Shown here in pieces: positions 7,195-18,900 of a stretch of 48,112 nt of DNA. The stretch is from the IMG/VR virus record IMGVR_UViG_3300040815_001002, positions 1 through 48,112 of that record. One strand, written 5' to 3'. How positions within the stretch are numbered: position 1 is the first letter of the stretch; every line of letters starts with the position of its first letter. The notes under the pieces were generated by a model, which made no database searches, was not told where the DNA came from, and was given only the letters and a program-made list of their open reading frames with translations. This stretch comes from a virus. The position numbers and the translations under genes were made by a program.

Positions 7195-7823
7195 TATTTA
7201 AATCTTCCTAAGTAATTAACAAATATATCTACACCACCATTTGGCGACCAAAATTCAATTATTGTTGGACCGTAATCTGCATTGGCTGGCAAAACAAAAG
7301 GTGATGGATAATTTGGACTAAAATGCATGTTTTCAGCATCACTTGTAAAATTTATTTTCCAGTTATCTATAGTTATATCAGTACTGTTTATTTGCAGTGT
7401 AAATTTTGCAAATCTATCCTCATACGTTGGATCTGAACTATTACCTAGGGGAAATCCTACAATTTTAAAAGTACCAGTTTTATAACCGCCATCCTCTACT
7501 AATGCAGCAAAATTTATATCTAAAAATTGATAATGTCCGTTAGTAAAATTAATTTCAGTAACTACAGCACCTTCTTGTGCACCTATATCAAATGTTTTTC
7601 CTGTTACTGATTGCTGATTAGCATCAATAATATAGGTTCCTGCAAAATTATTATTTTCTGTTAGTTTTACAGTTTCGTTTTGTAGAAGTTCAATTTCTGC
7701 TTTTGCTGCTGTAAAGTTATCTTTAATTGTACTAAAGTTATCTCTAAATCCTTGAGTATCATTATCTACTCCAGCAACTGGATATGCTGCATCAATTGTA
7801 CTACTTTGTATATTACTGGCCAT
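7194..7823 (-). CDS. Virion/tail-fibre-associated protein
   Basis: 209 residues. The N-terminal segment AAYPVAGVDNDTQGFRDNFSTIKDNFTAAKAEI is a variant of the short module that begins other fibre proteins in this window (ND-x-G-D...F-x-x-x-N-x-NF). It is followed by a beta-rich domain ending VDIFVNYLGRFK. Preceded by a late-type CATAAATA box. Probably an adhesin or baseplate-attached protein. Confidence 0.75.
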   Translation of the reverse strand: MASNIQSSTIDAAYPVAGVDNDTQGFRDNFSTIKDNFTAAKAEIELLQNETVKLTENNNFAGTYIIDANQQSVTGKTFDIGAQEGAVVTEINFTNGHYQFLDINFAALVEDGGYKTGTFKIVGFPLGNSSDPTYEDRFAKFTLQINSTDITIDNWKINFTSDAENMHFSPNYPSPFVLPANADYGPTIIEFWSPNGGVDIFVNYLGRFK

Positions 7824-7841
7824 TGTCTATCCTCTTTTACA

Positions 7842-7849
7842 TATTTATG
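7842..7849 (-). promoter_or_regulatory. T4-type late promoter box CATAAATA
   Basis: Minus-strand CATAAATA about 19 bases upstream of the 7194-7823 start, with RBS GAGGA in between. Fits the NATAAATA late consensus known for T4-like marine phages. Confidence 0.6.
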
Positions 7850-7853
7850 TATT

Positions 7854-10800
7854 TTACACGTTGTATTGGTAATTTGCGAACAATATATATTGTTCGTTAC
7901 TGTTGTTATTTGTTTGGTCGATTATATATCTATCAAATTCAAAATTAATTTTTGTTTGGTCAAATAAATTGTTAGTTATTGCATTTCTAATATTTAGCAT
8001 TATATTTGCACCTTCTCCTGGTTTACAGAAACATACAGGAATTGCAGTAACATAATCTAATTCCTGTGGAAATGTATTTGCTTGCGGAGTACGCATCCAT
8101 AAAGGTAAATATTCTCTTTCATCCTGGCCAGTTTCTTGTATTCGACTTCTCATGTTATCTATATTAACAATATACTTTTTCTGATCTCTAAAATCACTTG
8201 CTCTTATTGCTGTATTATCTGCTTTTATAGTATTTGTTTTAGGTCTTATTCTATATGGTTCGCTATCAGTAATTCCTAACTCTATTTCTACATCTGAGCC
8301 GTCTCGTAATTCAATTTCAAAATCATTATTGTCAACATCAACAGTTACATTAGAATCTCTAGTTAATATAATAAGATCGTCACCATTCGGAATGACAAAC
8401 TTAACTGTGTTTCTACCATAAACAGGTAGTTCTTGAAATCCTGTACCTGTATTAGTAATGTCATCCTTTGTATCGTACTGTATACTATCTGTAGTTATAG
8501 TTTCTGTAGTAGAAGCTGTAAATGATTTTCTTGCCTTTCCGTTTATAGGTTGTGACGGATCTATTACTTCTAGATAAATTGCTTCATATATTACTTCATT
8601 AGTACCCGGCTGTTTTGCTTCTGCCATTTTAAAATCACCAATTTTAAAATTAGTCCTTTTATGATTAAGAGATGTTGCAGCAACAAAATTAGCAATATCT
8701 TGAGTTTCAATACCTGCATATACAAGCATTTTTATTGTAGTTTGTATACCAAATTCAGGATCGTCTGGTCTATAAATTTTATTATTTGGAAAAATTTTAG
8801 GATTACTTACAAAATTAGTAAAACTTTGACGTTGTCTCGGTTCTAACAAAGGTTTTACATATATGTTACTATATCTAATTTTGTCATCATCAACTACAGT
8901 TATTTTAAATTCTTTAGTTACAGCACTATAACCAAATCTATCTTTTGCTTCTACTGTAAAGACAAAATCTCTATCAAATGTTGAAGACACAGGTTCTAAA
9001 CTATCAAATACTGTAGAATAATTATCAAATGTAGTTAATCCTAACCCTTCATTATTTGCATATTGTCTAGGTTTACCAATAATGTCTCCATCTAGATTTA
9101 ATCTCATTCCGTTAGGTAGTCTTCCAGAAATCAGTCTATATATTAAATTAGTATCCGGAACAGTAGTAGTTGCATTTAATTTAAATGTACTAACAAAATT
9201 AGCTTTTATATTTCCTAAATCACGTTCGGTTAGAAATTCTATTGTACTGTCAATTTCGCCTATTATTCTTATATCAAATGTTTTATCAGTAAATGGTAAG
9301 TCTACAATTTCATCTTGTTCAAGAACTTTGATTAGCTTTGTAAATGAATCACGTTTAAAAATAGATATACTTATATCTGCGCCAGTGTTAATATTTCTTA
9401 AAAGTCCTGGAGTTGCTTCTATATTACTTGTAATGTTAACTCTATCTTCGTTATCTCTATATATAACAAATGATAGGTTTGTTGGTTTCAGATATTTTTT
9501 TACTAGTAAATTATTTCTACTATTTGCCGTAGATGGCATTCTTAAACTCCAGAGCTGAGCTGGATCTGCAGGATAAACTTCTGTTAAGTAAATGTTTGTT
9601 TGATACTGCGGAGACAATCTTTGTAATGCACCCATTGCAAAATCCATTTGTAGTCTTTGCTCAAATATATTTCTATTTACAGTTTCACTAAGTTCTGCAC
9701 TTGTATTTGATATAAAACTCCATTTTGAAGAATTAAAATCAACTACTGGGTTTCCTTCGCTATCATTTATAATAGCACCATTATCGTCTTGTTGTGAAAC
9801 AACTGTGTGTATTCTTGTAGGATCTCCAAATAGATCTAAGTCCGTACTTGATAGTTGATAGATTGCTCCATTGTAATATGCATAATCGCCTAGTATAAAT
9901 TCCTGGCCTACTTTTAAATTTAGAGATGTTTCTTCTATTAGAATAGCACTACTATCCTTCATTTTAATTCTATATTCTAGGTAAGGTAAAATATCCTTTA
10001 TTTCATATTTTTCAACAGCATTAAAATTTAAAAATCTACCTAAGTATCTTGTTTTCTCAGTTTCAGATAGACGATTTACAAAAAAGATTTCATCATTAAT
10101 TACTGCACTTTGGCTTGTAATCAATCTAATCTTAGGAGTTACTGATCTATCTAAAGTTATTAAATCATAATCACTATTACTTCCGTCAACTTTTATAATT
10201 TCGTATTCTTTATCATTAATTCTAATTACTTGATTTCTTAAAGATTCTAGATCATCTACTCCGTCTTCTAAGCCTTGTGGTAATTTTGCTACTTTTAAAT
10301 TATTTCTTCCTATTAATGTATCTTCATTAAATGTACCTATTACTTCAACTGTTCCAGTATCTGCTTCAAATCTTGTTGCTCTAAGTGTAAATTTGTAAGA
10401 GTTTGTTATTGCCGGCTGATACGGAACTCGGCCTGCAATTTCTCCATTGCCCGTATTTAAAGTTAACCCCGGAGGAAGTAAACTAGGAGTACGGTCAGGA
10501 TTGAAATCTAATAATTCGTAAAATACAAAACCTGCAAGTGTATCGCTTTCAATTATATCTGTATATAATGTAACGTAGTTATTTGCTCGTTTAAATCCAA
10601 GATCGCTCGGTGTAAGCCACACTGGATTTCTTAAGTGTGTATTATCTGCTGTAAATACACCGTCAGCTGCTTGCATGATCGTATTATCTGCTCTAAGATA
10701 GTCGTCTCCTACAAGATATATTATAAATTCTCGTCTTACCCAACTATCACCATCTGTAACAGTAACAGCAAATGAATAATATCTATTTAATTTTTTTGGT

Positions 10801-12419
10801 ATTTTTGGTTGACCTGCATTGTCGTAACCTAGTAGATCGTAATAATAACTACTAAATCCAAAATCACTTTTTATACTAAAATCAGTTATAAAAGTATCAT
10901 ATGCTTCGTTATCATATCCACCTATATTTCCTATTCTATCTAATGCTAATAAAGGTTCAACAACACCTGTAATTTTGCCATCTTCAGATAATGACAATCC
11001 AGGCGGAAGTTCACCGTCACCGTTTGCAATAAAATATTCTAACTCATCTCCTGCTGGTAGATCGCTATCTATTGCAGATAACTGAAAATCTACAAGCGCA
11101 TTATCTAAAATATAAAGTGTATTATTAGATCCTACTTGTAGTCTTCCTTTATTTGTGATCCATACTGGATCGTCAGGCCCTACAACATTTATAATAAATG
11201 TTCTGTCGTCTATAATGCCGTTATATTTTGCTCGCAACACAAATTGATATGATGTATCTCGTTCTACTTCAAACGGAGTACCAACTAAATTATTGCCTTC
11301 GATTCTAGTTCCTGACGGAAGATTGCCTGATAGTAATTCTACACTAGGATAAATGTCATCAGTTACAGGTAGTGCAAATATAACAGGTCTTCGTTCAGCT
11401 AAATTAGCAACTACTGTACCGCTACGAACAGACCATAACGATATAATATCCGCTGTGCCTATTCCTGCTGTTCTTTGTTGTTTAGATTGAGGACCTATTA
11501 CATAAGGATAAGCTGGTTCAACCAACCCGTTATCTTTAAATGTTAAAAAATATGCGTAAGTTCCGTTAGGATATTCTGGAGTAATACAATATCTACCGTT
11601 GTGTTCATCAAGTGTACTTAGAGTAGAAACGTATTCATAGTCTTCTACAAATGTACCAAGTGTAAAATTTCTTTCTTGATTATTAATTCTATAAGTATCT
11701 GTAATTTTATATCCGTTAGGTCTATGATCATCGTTATCCCTTAAACGGTAAGCAGACGGTGTTCTTATTGGTCTTGATAACGGCTCGAGTGGATCTTCAT
11801 ATCCAAAAGGTCCGTAAATAGGATAACCATCAAACGCATAACCTACAATTTTAGAATGTCCGTCTTGATGGCGCATAAAATCATTACCATAACTATTACT
11901 ACCATAGTATTCGTTTTTTTGGTATATTTTACGTTCTCTAGAATACACTGTTGGAACAAACGCACCAGTGACATATCTATATGCACCAGTTTCGTCTATA
12001 TAGCCACTTGCTAAATCACCTTTATAAACATCACTGAATACAGAAATGTCCCAGTTTAATTCATCCGGCGGCTTTGTTGCACTATTAAATAAAATATCAT
12101 TACTCTTTGATGTGTATATTAATACTCCATTAGTTGCAATACCTATCGGTCCCTGTTCTACATTTTGAGGATTAGTACTATTTCTGCCACCGCGATAATT
12201 AAATGTAAGATCGATAGTTTTAGTTTGTATGTATGTTCCTAACGCCCATCCAGATCTTTCCGAAACACCGTCATTATTTAAAGGATTACCTGCTTTTGCT
12301 GGATATGGATCTCCATCTGAAACAATTCTTATATTGTTTTCATCTGATGTGATAGTTGTACTACTAGGATATATTCCAGAGTTATTTACAATTCCTGTGT
12401 CTTTAGGATTAAAAGACAT
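7854..12419 (-). CDS. 1521-aa tail/adhesin protein with YHYH-like and Ig-like repeats
   Basis: Large virion protein. Residues about 190-300 (GYAFDGYPIYGPFGYEDP...) resemble the YHYH domain. Putative Ig-type (He_PIG-like) repeats are marked by LPSGTRIEG (about 366), LPPGLSLSEDGKITG (474), LPPGLTLNTGNGEIAG (650) and LPNGMRLNLDGDIIG (1103). No enzyme motif seen. Strong RBS AGGAGG 7 bases before ATG. First of the fibre genes downstream of the 12.4-28.2 kb block; probably host recognition or tail structure. Confidence 0.82.
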   Translation of the reverse strand: MSFNPKDTGIVNNSGIYPSSTTITSDENNIRIVSDGDPYPAKAGNPLNNDGVSERSGWALGTYIQTKTIDLTFNYRGGRNSTNPQNVEQGPIGIATNGVLIYTSKSNDILFNSATKPPDELNWDISVFSDVYKGDLASGYIDETGAYRYVTGAFVPTVYSRERKIYQKNEYYGSNSYGNDFMRHQDGHSKIVGYAFDGYPIYGPFGYEDPLEPLSRPIRTPSAYRLRDNDDHRPNGYKITDTYRINNQERNFTLGTFVEDYEYVSTLSTLDEHNGRYCITPEYPNGTYAYFLTFKDNGLVEPAYPYVIGPQSKQQRTAGIGTADIISLWSVRSGTVVANLAERRPVIFALPVTDDIYPSVELLSGNLPSGTRIEGNNLVGTPFEVERDTSYQFVLRAKYNGIIDDRTFIINVVGPDDPVWITNKGRLQVGSNNTLYILDNALVDFQLSAIDSDLPAGDELEYFIANGDGELPPGLSLSEDGKITGVVEPLLALDRIGNIGGYDNEAYDTFITDFSIKSDFGFSSYYYDLLGYDNAGQPKIPKKLNRYYSFAVTVTDGDSWVRREFIIYLVGDDYLRADNTIMQAADGVFTADNTHLRNPVWLTPSDLGFKRANNYVTLYTDIIESDTLAGFVFYELLDFNPDRTPSLLPPGLTLNTGNGEIAGRVPYQPAITNSYKFTLRATRFEADTGTVEVIGTFNEDTLIGRNNLKVAKLPQGLEDGVDDLESLRNQVIRINDKEYEIIKVDGSNSDYDLITLDRSVTPKIRLITSQSAVINDEIFFVNRLSETEKTRYLGRFLNFNAVEKYEIKDILPYLEYRIKMKDSSAILIEETSLNLKVGQEFILGDYAYYNGAIYQLSSTDLDLFGDPTRIHTVVSQQDDNGAIINDSEGNPVVDFNSSKWSFISNTSAELSETVNRNIFEQRLQMDFAMGALQRLSPQYQTNIYLTEVYPADPAQLWSLRMPSTANSRNNLLVKKYLKPTNLSFVIYRDNEDRVNITSNIEATPGLLRNINTGADISISIFKRDSFTKLIKVLEQDEIVDLPFTDKTFDIRIIGEIDSTIEFLTERDLGNIKANFVSTFKLNATTTVPDTNLIYRLISGRLPNGMRLNLDGDIIGKPRQYANNEGLGLTTFDNYSTVFDSLEPVSSTFDRDFVFTVEAKDRFGYSAVTKEFKITVVDDDKIRYSNIYVKPLLEPRQRQSFTNFVSNPKIFPNNKIYRPDDPEFGIQTTIKMLVYAGIETQDIANFVAATSLNHKRTNFKIGDFKMAEAKQPGTNEVIYEAIYLEVIDPSQPINGKARKSFTASTTETITTDSIQYDTKDDITNTGTGFQELPVYGRNTVKFVIPNGDDLIILTRDSNVTVDVDNNDFEIELRDGSDVEIELGITDSEPYRIRPKTNTIKADNTAIRASDFRDQKKYIVNIDNMRSRIQETGQDEREYLPLWMRTPQANTFPQELDYVTAIPVCFCKPGEGANIMLNIRNAITNNLFDQTKINFEFDRYIIDQTNNNSNEQYILFANYQYNV

Positions 12420-12431
12420 ATATTAGCCTCC

Positions 12432-13151
12432 TTATATAAATGAACCATTATCGATAATTATCGGATCAGGAGAAACTATTGTTCCTTGGTCTACCTCTGT
12501 TTTTGCTACTAAGTATTCTAAGATATTTGAAACTGTACTTGTAATATTTCCAAAGTCAAAAGATTGTGAAATATTTCCTACTGCATTGTCTAAATCTCTA
12601 ATATCTATCCCCCATACATTACCTTGCATGTTACCATTAAGGAACCCTGTAATACTAGATACGGTTATGCTATTAACAGCAGTTATATCATTACCTTGAG
12701 CATCTAATGAGCCGCCTAATTGAGGTGTTGTATCTGTAACTAATGAAGAACTTGTATTAGAAATTGTTAAAGTATCATTTACTATTGATGTTGTAATTCC
12801 TTCGCCACCGTTAACATTTAAAAGCCCCGGCCCTGAAAGATTTAAACTACCACTATCTGAACTAAAGATCAATTGTGTTATTCCAGAAGTAGCATTAATT
12901 GTAACACCTGTATCTGTAGAATTTAGTGTTACATTAGCTCCTGGAACTAATTTTTTAAATTGTAAATCGTAATTTAATTTCTGTGCAAAAACACCTTCGC
13001 CAACGTTACCTAAATTTGACGCCGTTGTTTGTTCGTCATCACGGAGGTCAAGTTCCTCAAAATTTTGATTAACTTTAATAAAGGCTTCTCTTAAATCGTC
13101 ACCTGTACCGTCGTTTGCTATATTCCCGACATTAATTAATTGAACTGCCAT
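12432..13151 (-). CDS. Tail-fibre-like protein with shared N-terminal module
   Basis: 239 residues beginning with the module NVGNIANDGTGDDLREAFIKVNQNFEEL (residues 7-34), also found in the 67-aa and 2935-aa proteins. The remainder is Gly/Ser/Thr-rich beta repeat sequence (GVTINATSGITQLIFSSDSG and others) typical of trimeric fibres. Probably a short fibre or adaptor. Only degenerate late boxes (TATAAATG at 13162-13169, CTAAATA at 13171-13177) lie upstream. Confidence 0.78.
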   Translation of the reverse strand: MAVQLINVGNIANDGTGDDLREAFIKVNQNFEELDLRDDEQTTASNLGNVGEGVFAQKLNYDLQFKKLVPGANVTLNSTDTGVTINATSGITQLIFSSDSGSLNLSGPGLLNVNGGEGITTSIVNDTLTISNTSSSLVTDTTPQLGGSLDAQGNDITAVNSITVSSITGFLNGNMQGNVWGIDIRDLDNAVGNISQSFDFGNITSTVSNILEYLVAKTEVDQGTIVSPDPIIIDNGSFI

Positions 13152-13173
13152 TTTGATTCTCCATTTATAGTAT

Positions 13174-15942
13174 TTAGCTAACTATGATCTGTCCGCCCAT
13201 GGAGTCATCTACACTTGATTGATAATAAAATGTTCCTATGTAGCTAGGTGTCCAGACTATATTTCCGCTTGTTGTTCCTTGTCCTGGTATTCCTAGTACT
13301 TGATTATCTGTTCCTGTAGTAGGCTGAGTTTTAATAAACAAAGGATTACCAGCAGTATTAATATTAAGTATTAGCTGATCACCGTAATCTAAATTGATAG
13401 TTAAATTATCTCCATTTAACAATCCAGTAGAGTCTGTACCAGTTATAGTATAACCGTTTGCGATGCTTATATTTCTACTAACTCCGCTAGGTCTATTTGG
13501 ACTTGTGTCAGATATATCTATGTCTATACTATCGCTACCATTGTCTAGGCTTAGTGTCATAGTTTCTAAACCCTCTGTAGTTAAATCTGGAGTAATTAAA
13601 AAGTTTTGAGATGCACTATTTGAATTAATTGTAAACTGTCCAGTTAAACTTGCAAAGTTCAAATCACTAGATGATACTCCGGTTATTGTATAATTTATAA
13701 TATCTCCGTCATCTTTTTCTGTAGTTAATAACGATACTGTAACACTTGTACCTTCTGGTACTGGATTTATATCTGCACTTAAAGAAAATGTAGGTGTTTG
13801 ACTTGTATCATTTATAACTAAATCTATTGTACTTGCACCGTTATCTAATGCAATAGTAAATGTTTCAGTTGTTTCTGTAGATCTATCAGCAGTAACAGTA
13901 AATGTTTTATCAGCTCTGTTTCCGGATATAGTGAACACACCTGTTAAATTTTCTCCATTAATATCGTCGCTCGATATACCTGTAATAGTATAAGGTATCG
14001 TAGTGCCGTCGTCGACAAAGTTTGTAATTAATGTAATATCAAATGTTTCGTTCTCATTTACACTTACTTCTGATCGATAAAGTTGATAGGTAGGAGAATT
14101 TGCTCCTGTAGAGCTATCTAAAATAAATACCCCTGCGATAGCACTTCCATTGTCTAAAGATATTACAAGGGTTTCATTTCCCTCTGTAAGTATATCCTCT
14201 ACTGTATTCAATGTAATTGATGCTGTATTGTTATTCATAACAAATACACCTGTTAAATCTTGTCCGCCGATATCTTCGCTTGTAACGCCACTAATTGTAA
14301 ATGGCACATTAGTTCCATTTACAACATTTGTAGTATTAAGTATAATTGTAACTGACTGGCCTTCGGATATTGTTTCAGGATTTACGATTAAATTATATGT
14401 TTCAGTATCTGGAAATCTAACATCAATTTGTTTTGAACTATTAAATTTATTAAAGATAAACTTATTGTTTCCGCCTAATAATGACCTTTCATTATTATAA
14501 TCATTGTCTAGTCCACTATCAAATAGCTGATTTGTTTTTATTGTTCTGTCTATAAAATCTTTTGCTTGTGCAGGGGTTGCACCTGGATTCAATTGCAAAA
14601 ACAAAGTAAGCATACCTGCTACTTGAGGTGACGCCATACTAGAACCACTTATATTCATTTGCTTCCAAAAAGAATTACCAAATTGATATGCACCTGTAGT
14701 ATAAAGATTTTGATTACTACTTGAACTCATTATGTTTGTTCCAGGTGCATAATACATAACTCCTGGACCTGTTTCTGAACTAGCAGCTTTTTGTTCTAGT
14801 CCTCCTGAATGTATTTCACTATCTACATTACCTATAATATATGCTTCGTCATCATATGGAGAACCGCCTCTGTTATAATATAGTTGACCTGGATAAATGT
14901 TACTTGTAAAATAATTATCATAATCTAAGCCTCCCGGAACGTCAATTTTTTGAAATGTATTACCAGCAGCTATACAGACATGAACACCTGCATCTATTAA
15001 TTCTTGTATTTCGACATCTATAGCAGCAACTCTTGTAGGATAAGCTATTCCTGTACCATCATCTGCTCCGATCATACCTTTTGTTGCATCCCTAGATGAT
15101 CCGGACCAAGGAGTGCCTCTATATACTCCGCCTGTAACACCTGAAAAGTACGAACTATATCCCCAACTTAAATTTACAACTGTTGGTCGTCTATAACCAG
15201 TAGTAGGCTCAATAGGTTTATTAAGATGCCAGTTTTTAATAAGATCAAAACTACCTATTGCTGGAATACCAAATCCAGGATCAGATGGTCCTTGTAGTCC
15301 CTGTATTTTCATAGAATAAATATTTGCACCTTTGGCCCACCCAAATATTCTTCCTGCAACTATTCCTGCAACGTGTGTTCCGTGTCCGTCATAATCTGCA
15401 TAAAATCCTCCAGGCTGGGTGCCTAATATTCCAGATTCGGTATACCAATTAATACGTTGTAATCTCTGTTCTCCGTTATAGTCATTCCATTCTTCGTGAG
15501 CAAACTGTATGCCACTATCTTGTATAACTATATCGACACCTGTTCCGTCTATAGTAAAATTATAGCCGCCGGGCGCTGTATTACCACTATATAAATTTGT
15601 AGCATCATTTATTCTACGCAATCCCCAGTTTACAAATGCGCCAGAATCACTAGTTGTTTTATCAAATACTGTTTCTTGTATTTTTTTATGCGTAATTATA
15701 AGATCGTCTCTATCTTCCGGATTTACTTCAACTGCAACTACTCTTGAATCATTTTTTAATTCTGTTGCTTCTGCATCTGTTAATGCATAATGTGTAATCC
15801 TATAAGAACCAGGTCTAGCATTAGATACATCAACAGTTCTATTTGGTATCGAACCTGCGCCTGTTGATGTTATCATATCTTGATTAAATTGTTCGGCGTC
15901 TACGCCCTTATGCAAACTTACAATATATTCACGTTCTGCCAT
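13174..15942 (-). CDS. Subtilisin-like (S8) serine protease with beta-sandwich repeats
   Basis: 922 residues. A propeptide-like N-terminus (1-90, Inhibitor_I9-like start EYIVSLHKGVDAEQF) precedes a subtilase domain with intact triad: D142 (VDIVIQDSG), H187 (DGHGTHVAG) and S435 (GSSMASPQVAG), oxyanion Asn N328 (CIAAGN). Then three Calx-beta-like repeats of about 95 residues (515-810, each with E-G-x-S-V-T-I or N-E-N-E-T-F-D-I and L-T-G-x-F) and a C-terminal cupredoxin-like sandwich (GTFYYQSSVDDSMGG) without metal ligands. No signal peptide. Lying among fibre genes and overlapping the next fibre by one base, it is probably a virion protease acting on host surface or on virion proteins. Confidence 0.92.
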   Translation of the reverse strand: MAEREYIVSLHKGVDAEQFNQDMITSTGAGSIPNRTVDVSNARPGSYRITHYALTDAEATELKNDSRVVAVEVNPEDRDDLIITHKKIQETVFDKTTSDSGAFVNWGLRRINDATNLYSGNTAPGGYNFTIDGTGVDIVIQDSGIQFAHEEWNDYNGEQRLQRINWYTESGILGTQPGGFYADYDGHGTHVAGIVAGRIFGWAKGANIYSMKIQGLQGPSDPGFGIPAIGSFDLIKNWHLNKPIEPTTGYRRPTVVNLSWGYSSYFSGVTGGVYRGTPWSGSSRDATKGMIGADDGTGIAYPTRVAAIDVEIQELIDAGVHVCIAAGNTFQKIDVPGGLDYDNYFTSNIYPGQLYYNRGGSPYDDEAYIIGNVDSEIHSGGLEQKAASSETGPGVMYYAPGTNIMSSSSNQNLYTTGAYQFGNSFWKQMNISGSSMASPQVAGMLTLFLQLNPGATPAQAKDFIDRTIKTNQLFDSGLDNDYNNERSLLGGNNKFIFNKFNSSKQIDVRFPDTETYNLIVNPETISEGQSVTIILNTTNVVNGTNVPFTISGVTSEDIGGQDLTGVFVMNNNTASITLNTVEDILTEGNETLVISLDNGSAIAGVFILDSSTGANSPTYQLYRSEVSVNENETFDITLITNFVDDGTTIPYTITGISSDDINGENLTGVFTISGNRADKTFTVTADRSTETTETFTIALDNGASTIDLVINDTSQTPTFSLSADINPVPEGTSVTVSLLTTEKDDGDIINYTITGVSSSDLNFASLTGQFTINSNSASQNFLITPDLTTEGLETMTLSLDNGSDSIDIDISDTSPNRPSGVSRNISIANGYTITGTDSTGLLNGDNLTINLDYGDQLILNINTAGNPLFIKTQPTTGTDNQVLGIPGQGTTSGNIVWTPSYIGTFYYQSSVDDSMGGQIIVS

Positions 15943-18900
15943 TACCAGCTACCTGTTGTTCCCCAGTCTTGCTTGACCCATATGTCACTAAGACCGTCTG
16001 TATAATTTGCAATGCAGTAGTATATGCTTGTTGCATCAAATGCTATCATTCCTGATATGTCTCCTGCTGCACCTACACTATTTGCTGGAGCAGTACTTGC
16101 TATTTGTACATTCTTTATACTGCCAGTTGCGCCGCCGTATATTTTATTTGATACATAAAGATCATTTATGTTAGCATCTTGTAGAGCAACTAAGTCATAT
16201 GCTGTTACACTAGTATTATTAATAACACTAGATCCATTTTCATAATCGCCAACAAGTTTGCCGTTAACACCATCTACTAGCAGTGTACTATCATCTCCAA
16301 ATACACTACCTTGTAAATCACCTGTCACTGTTGCTGCAATCGACGAAGGAACAGCAGTTAGATAACCTACTATAGCGTGGTTGCCCCAGCTTAACGCTGT
16401 GTCTGCATTGTCACCTTGTGCGCTAGTCGCTGCATCAGTAATTCCATAACCTGCAAGTGTAGTTGGAGTACTAGAAATTAGTGACCATGATATATCAAAA
16501 CCTGTTATGCTTCCGGCACCGTCACCAGTTAGTGTTGTAAAGCCACTTATAGTACCACCAGTATCACCAGTGATATTTAAGAACCCACTTATGGTGCCGC
16601 CAGTATCACCTGTGATGTTTGTAAACTGTGTAATGTCGCCACCAGTGTCTCCAGTTAGTGTTGTAAAGCCGCTTATAGTGCCACCTGTATCACCAGTGAT
16701 ATTTAAGAACCCACTTATATTGCCCCCGGTGTCACCGGTTAGTGTTGTAAAGCCACTTATAGTACCACCTGTGTCACCTGTGATGTTTGTAAATTGTGTA
16801 ATGGCGCCACCTGTTGCACCAGTAATATTAAGATATCCTGATAATATTCCTGTTCCAACACCAGTGATAGTAGTAGCTTCGACTGTATCTGCGACAAATG
16901 TTTCTGTACCTATACTCCATTTGTCGTCTGTCTCGTTCCAAACAAATTGTTTGTTAGCTTCGTCGCCTCGCTCAATTTCAATTCCGCCGGACTCGGTTGG
17001 ACCTGCTCCGGTGAAGTTGCTGTTTAATAATATAATATTATCAGCAATATTAACTTCTTCTGTATTAACTGTTGTAGTTGTGCCTTGTACTGTTAAGTTC
17101 CCTTGTACAATAACTTCATTTTCAAATGTTGCTGTACCTGTTACATTAGGAGTAATAATTTTACCAGATACTCCGTCAATAATTGGAGTACTATCATCAG
17201 CAACAACACTACCGATAAGCGAGCCTTCAAATACTCCTGTATGCAAACTTACCCATGCGCCGCTTTGATAAAATTGAAATCTATTCTCAGATGTATTATA
17301 GATAGTATCGCCACTTTGTGCTATAATCTGATTAGCTATAGTCTGATTCATATTTACAAATTTAAGAGGACCACCTTCTATCTTTGCTCTATTGCCGACT
17401 TGTAGTATTAAGTCAGTGGCACTTTCTAATGTACCAGTACCTGTACCACTTAATACAAAGTTTTCTGTTTCAATAGTAGACGCTGTAACTGTATCAATAC
17501 TAAAATTAGACGCTCTTAGAGTTACAAAGTTACCTTCATCGTAACGTCTTGCAACTGTGCCAATCTTTCCTGATCCATTTAAGAAAGGAAAAATCTCGCC
17601 TGTTGTTTCTGTATTTCCTAATGTTACTTTATCACTTGCGTTAATTTGAATAACTGTACCAGTAATAGTACCAATAGCTGTTGGAAATTGTAAGTTACCT
17701 GTAATACTATTACTAACACCGTCAATAATAATAGTTGAATCGTCGCCAAAGAAAGATCCTCTAAAGTTACCTGTAGCATCTTCAAAGTTTGCTCCTATAA
17801 TAGATCCTCCGTTGAGGTCTAAATTACCTGTTGTAACACCTAAGTCGCCTATAACATGAAGTTTATAACTACCTACTACTCCGGTATTGTCGCCAAACAC
17901 GCCCGTGTTTGCTTTGTGTGTTTCACCGACAGCATTACCTGCTAAATCTCCTGATAATGTTGTTGCTTCAATATTGTTTATATAAGCATTACCAAACGCT
18001 GCTCCAGATCTACCAACATTACCATTACCATTTACGTCTGGATAGATATCGTTATTGCCTTCTACTCTAACTTCGTTGACTTCTAATCTTGTTGTTGTGT
18101 CAATATAGATAATATCGCCAGCTAGTGTACCTTCACTATCTTGGTATGTAATTTTATAACCTGATTCTACAGTAAGTGTATCTGTTTTATTTGAACTAAA
18201 ACCTGTAATGTCACCTGCAATACCTGGCTCCCAAACTTGTGTTATTTCATTCCAAACAATTGTTTGTCCATTTAATGCACCATTTTGTGTAAGTCTTGCT
18301 GCGTTAATTCTAGAGTTAAGATGGTCAACAAGTAATGTACTATCTTCTCCAAATACACTACCTTGTAAGTCGCCTCTATTAATAACTTCAACAGTTACTA
18401 ATCCATCTTGTATAAATTCAGGTATTACTGCTCTTAGATCTGTTGCTTTAATATAGCCTTCGTCATTAGTTAAATCACTTACAGCTAAAGGCCTACCTGA
18501 AATTACAGCATAAGGAATTTCGTTTGTAGTAGCATCAAAAACAGTAGATCCATCATTACCTTTTATACTACCTTGAAAGAAGTTTCCGTAGACTCCATCA
18601 AATCTATTAGCAGGACCGCCAACACTTGCTCCAAAATCTGTGTCAGGTAGAATACTTTGACTTACTTGTAGATTTGTTACAAATAATTCTGCATCTGCAT
18701 CGCCAAATTCGTAAAATTCTAACCCTGTTCCATCTGCTTTAACTCTTACAAATTTTCCTTGTGCATCTGTATATGCTGTAGGAGTGTCGTCTAAATCTAT
18801 AAATTCACCAGGTTGTAACTGATTTCCGTTAATTGTAATTGCTTGAGCATTAATTGTACCTAACGCATCAATATTTTGTGCATCAACAATACTAACATTG

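Noticed and set aside
16507-17268. 253-codon plus-strand frame rich in Pro/Val
   Set aside because: It is the antisense reading of the fibre repeats (TGG/TGD becomes PPVSPV); no promoter or RBS and the minus-strand gene is convincing.
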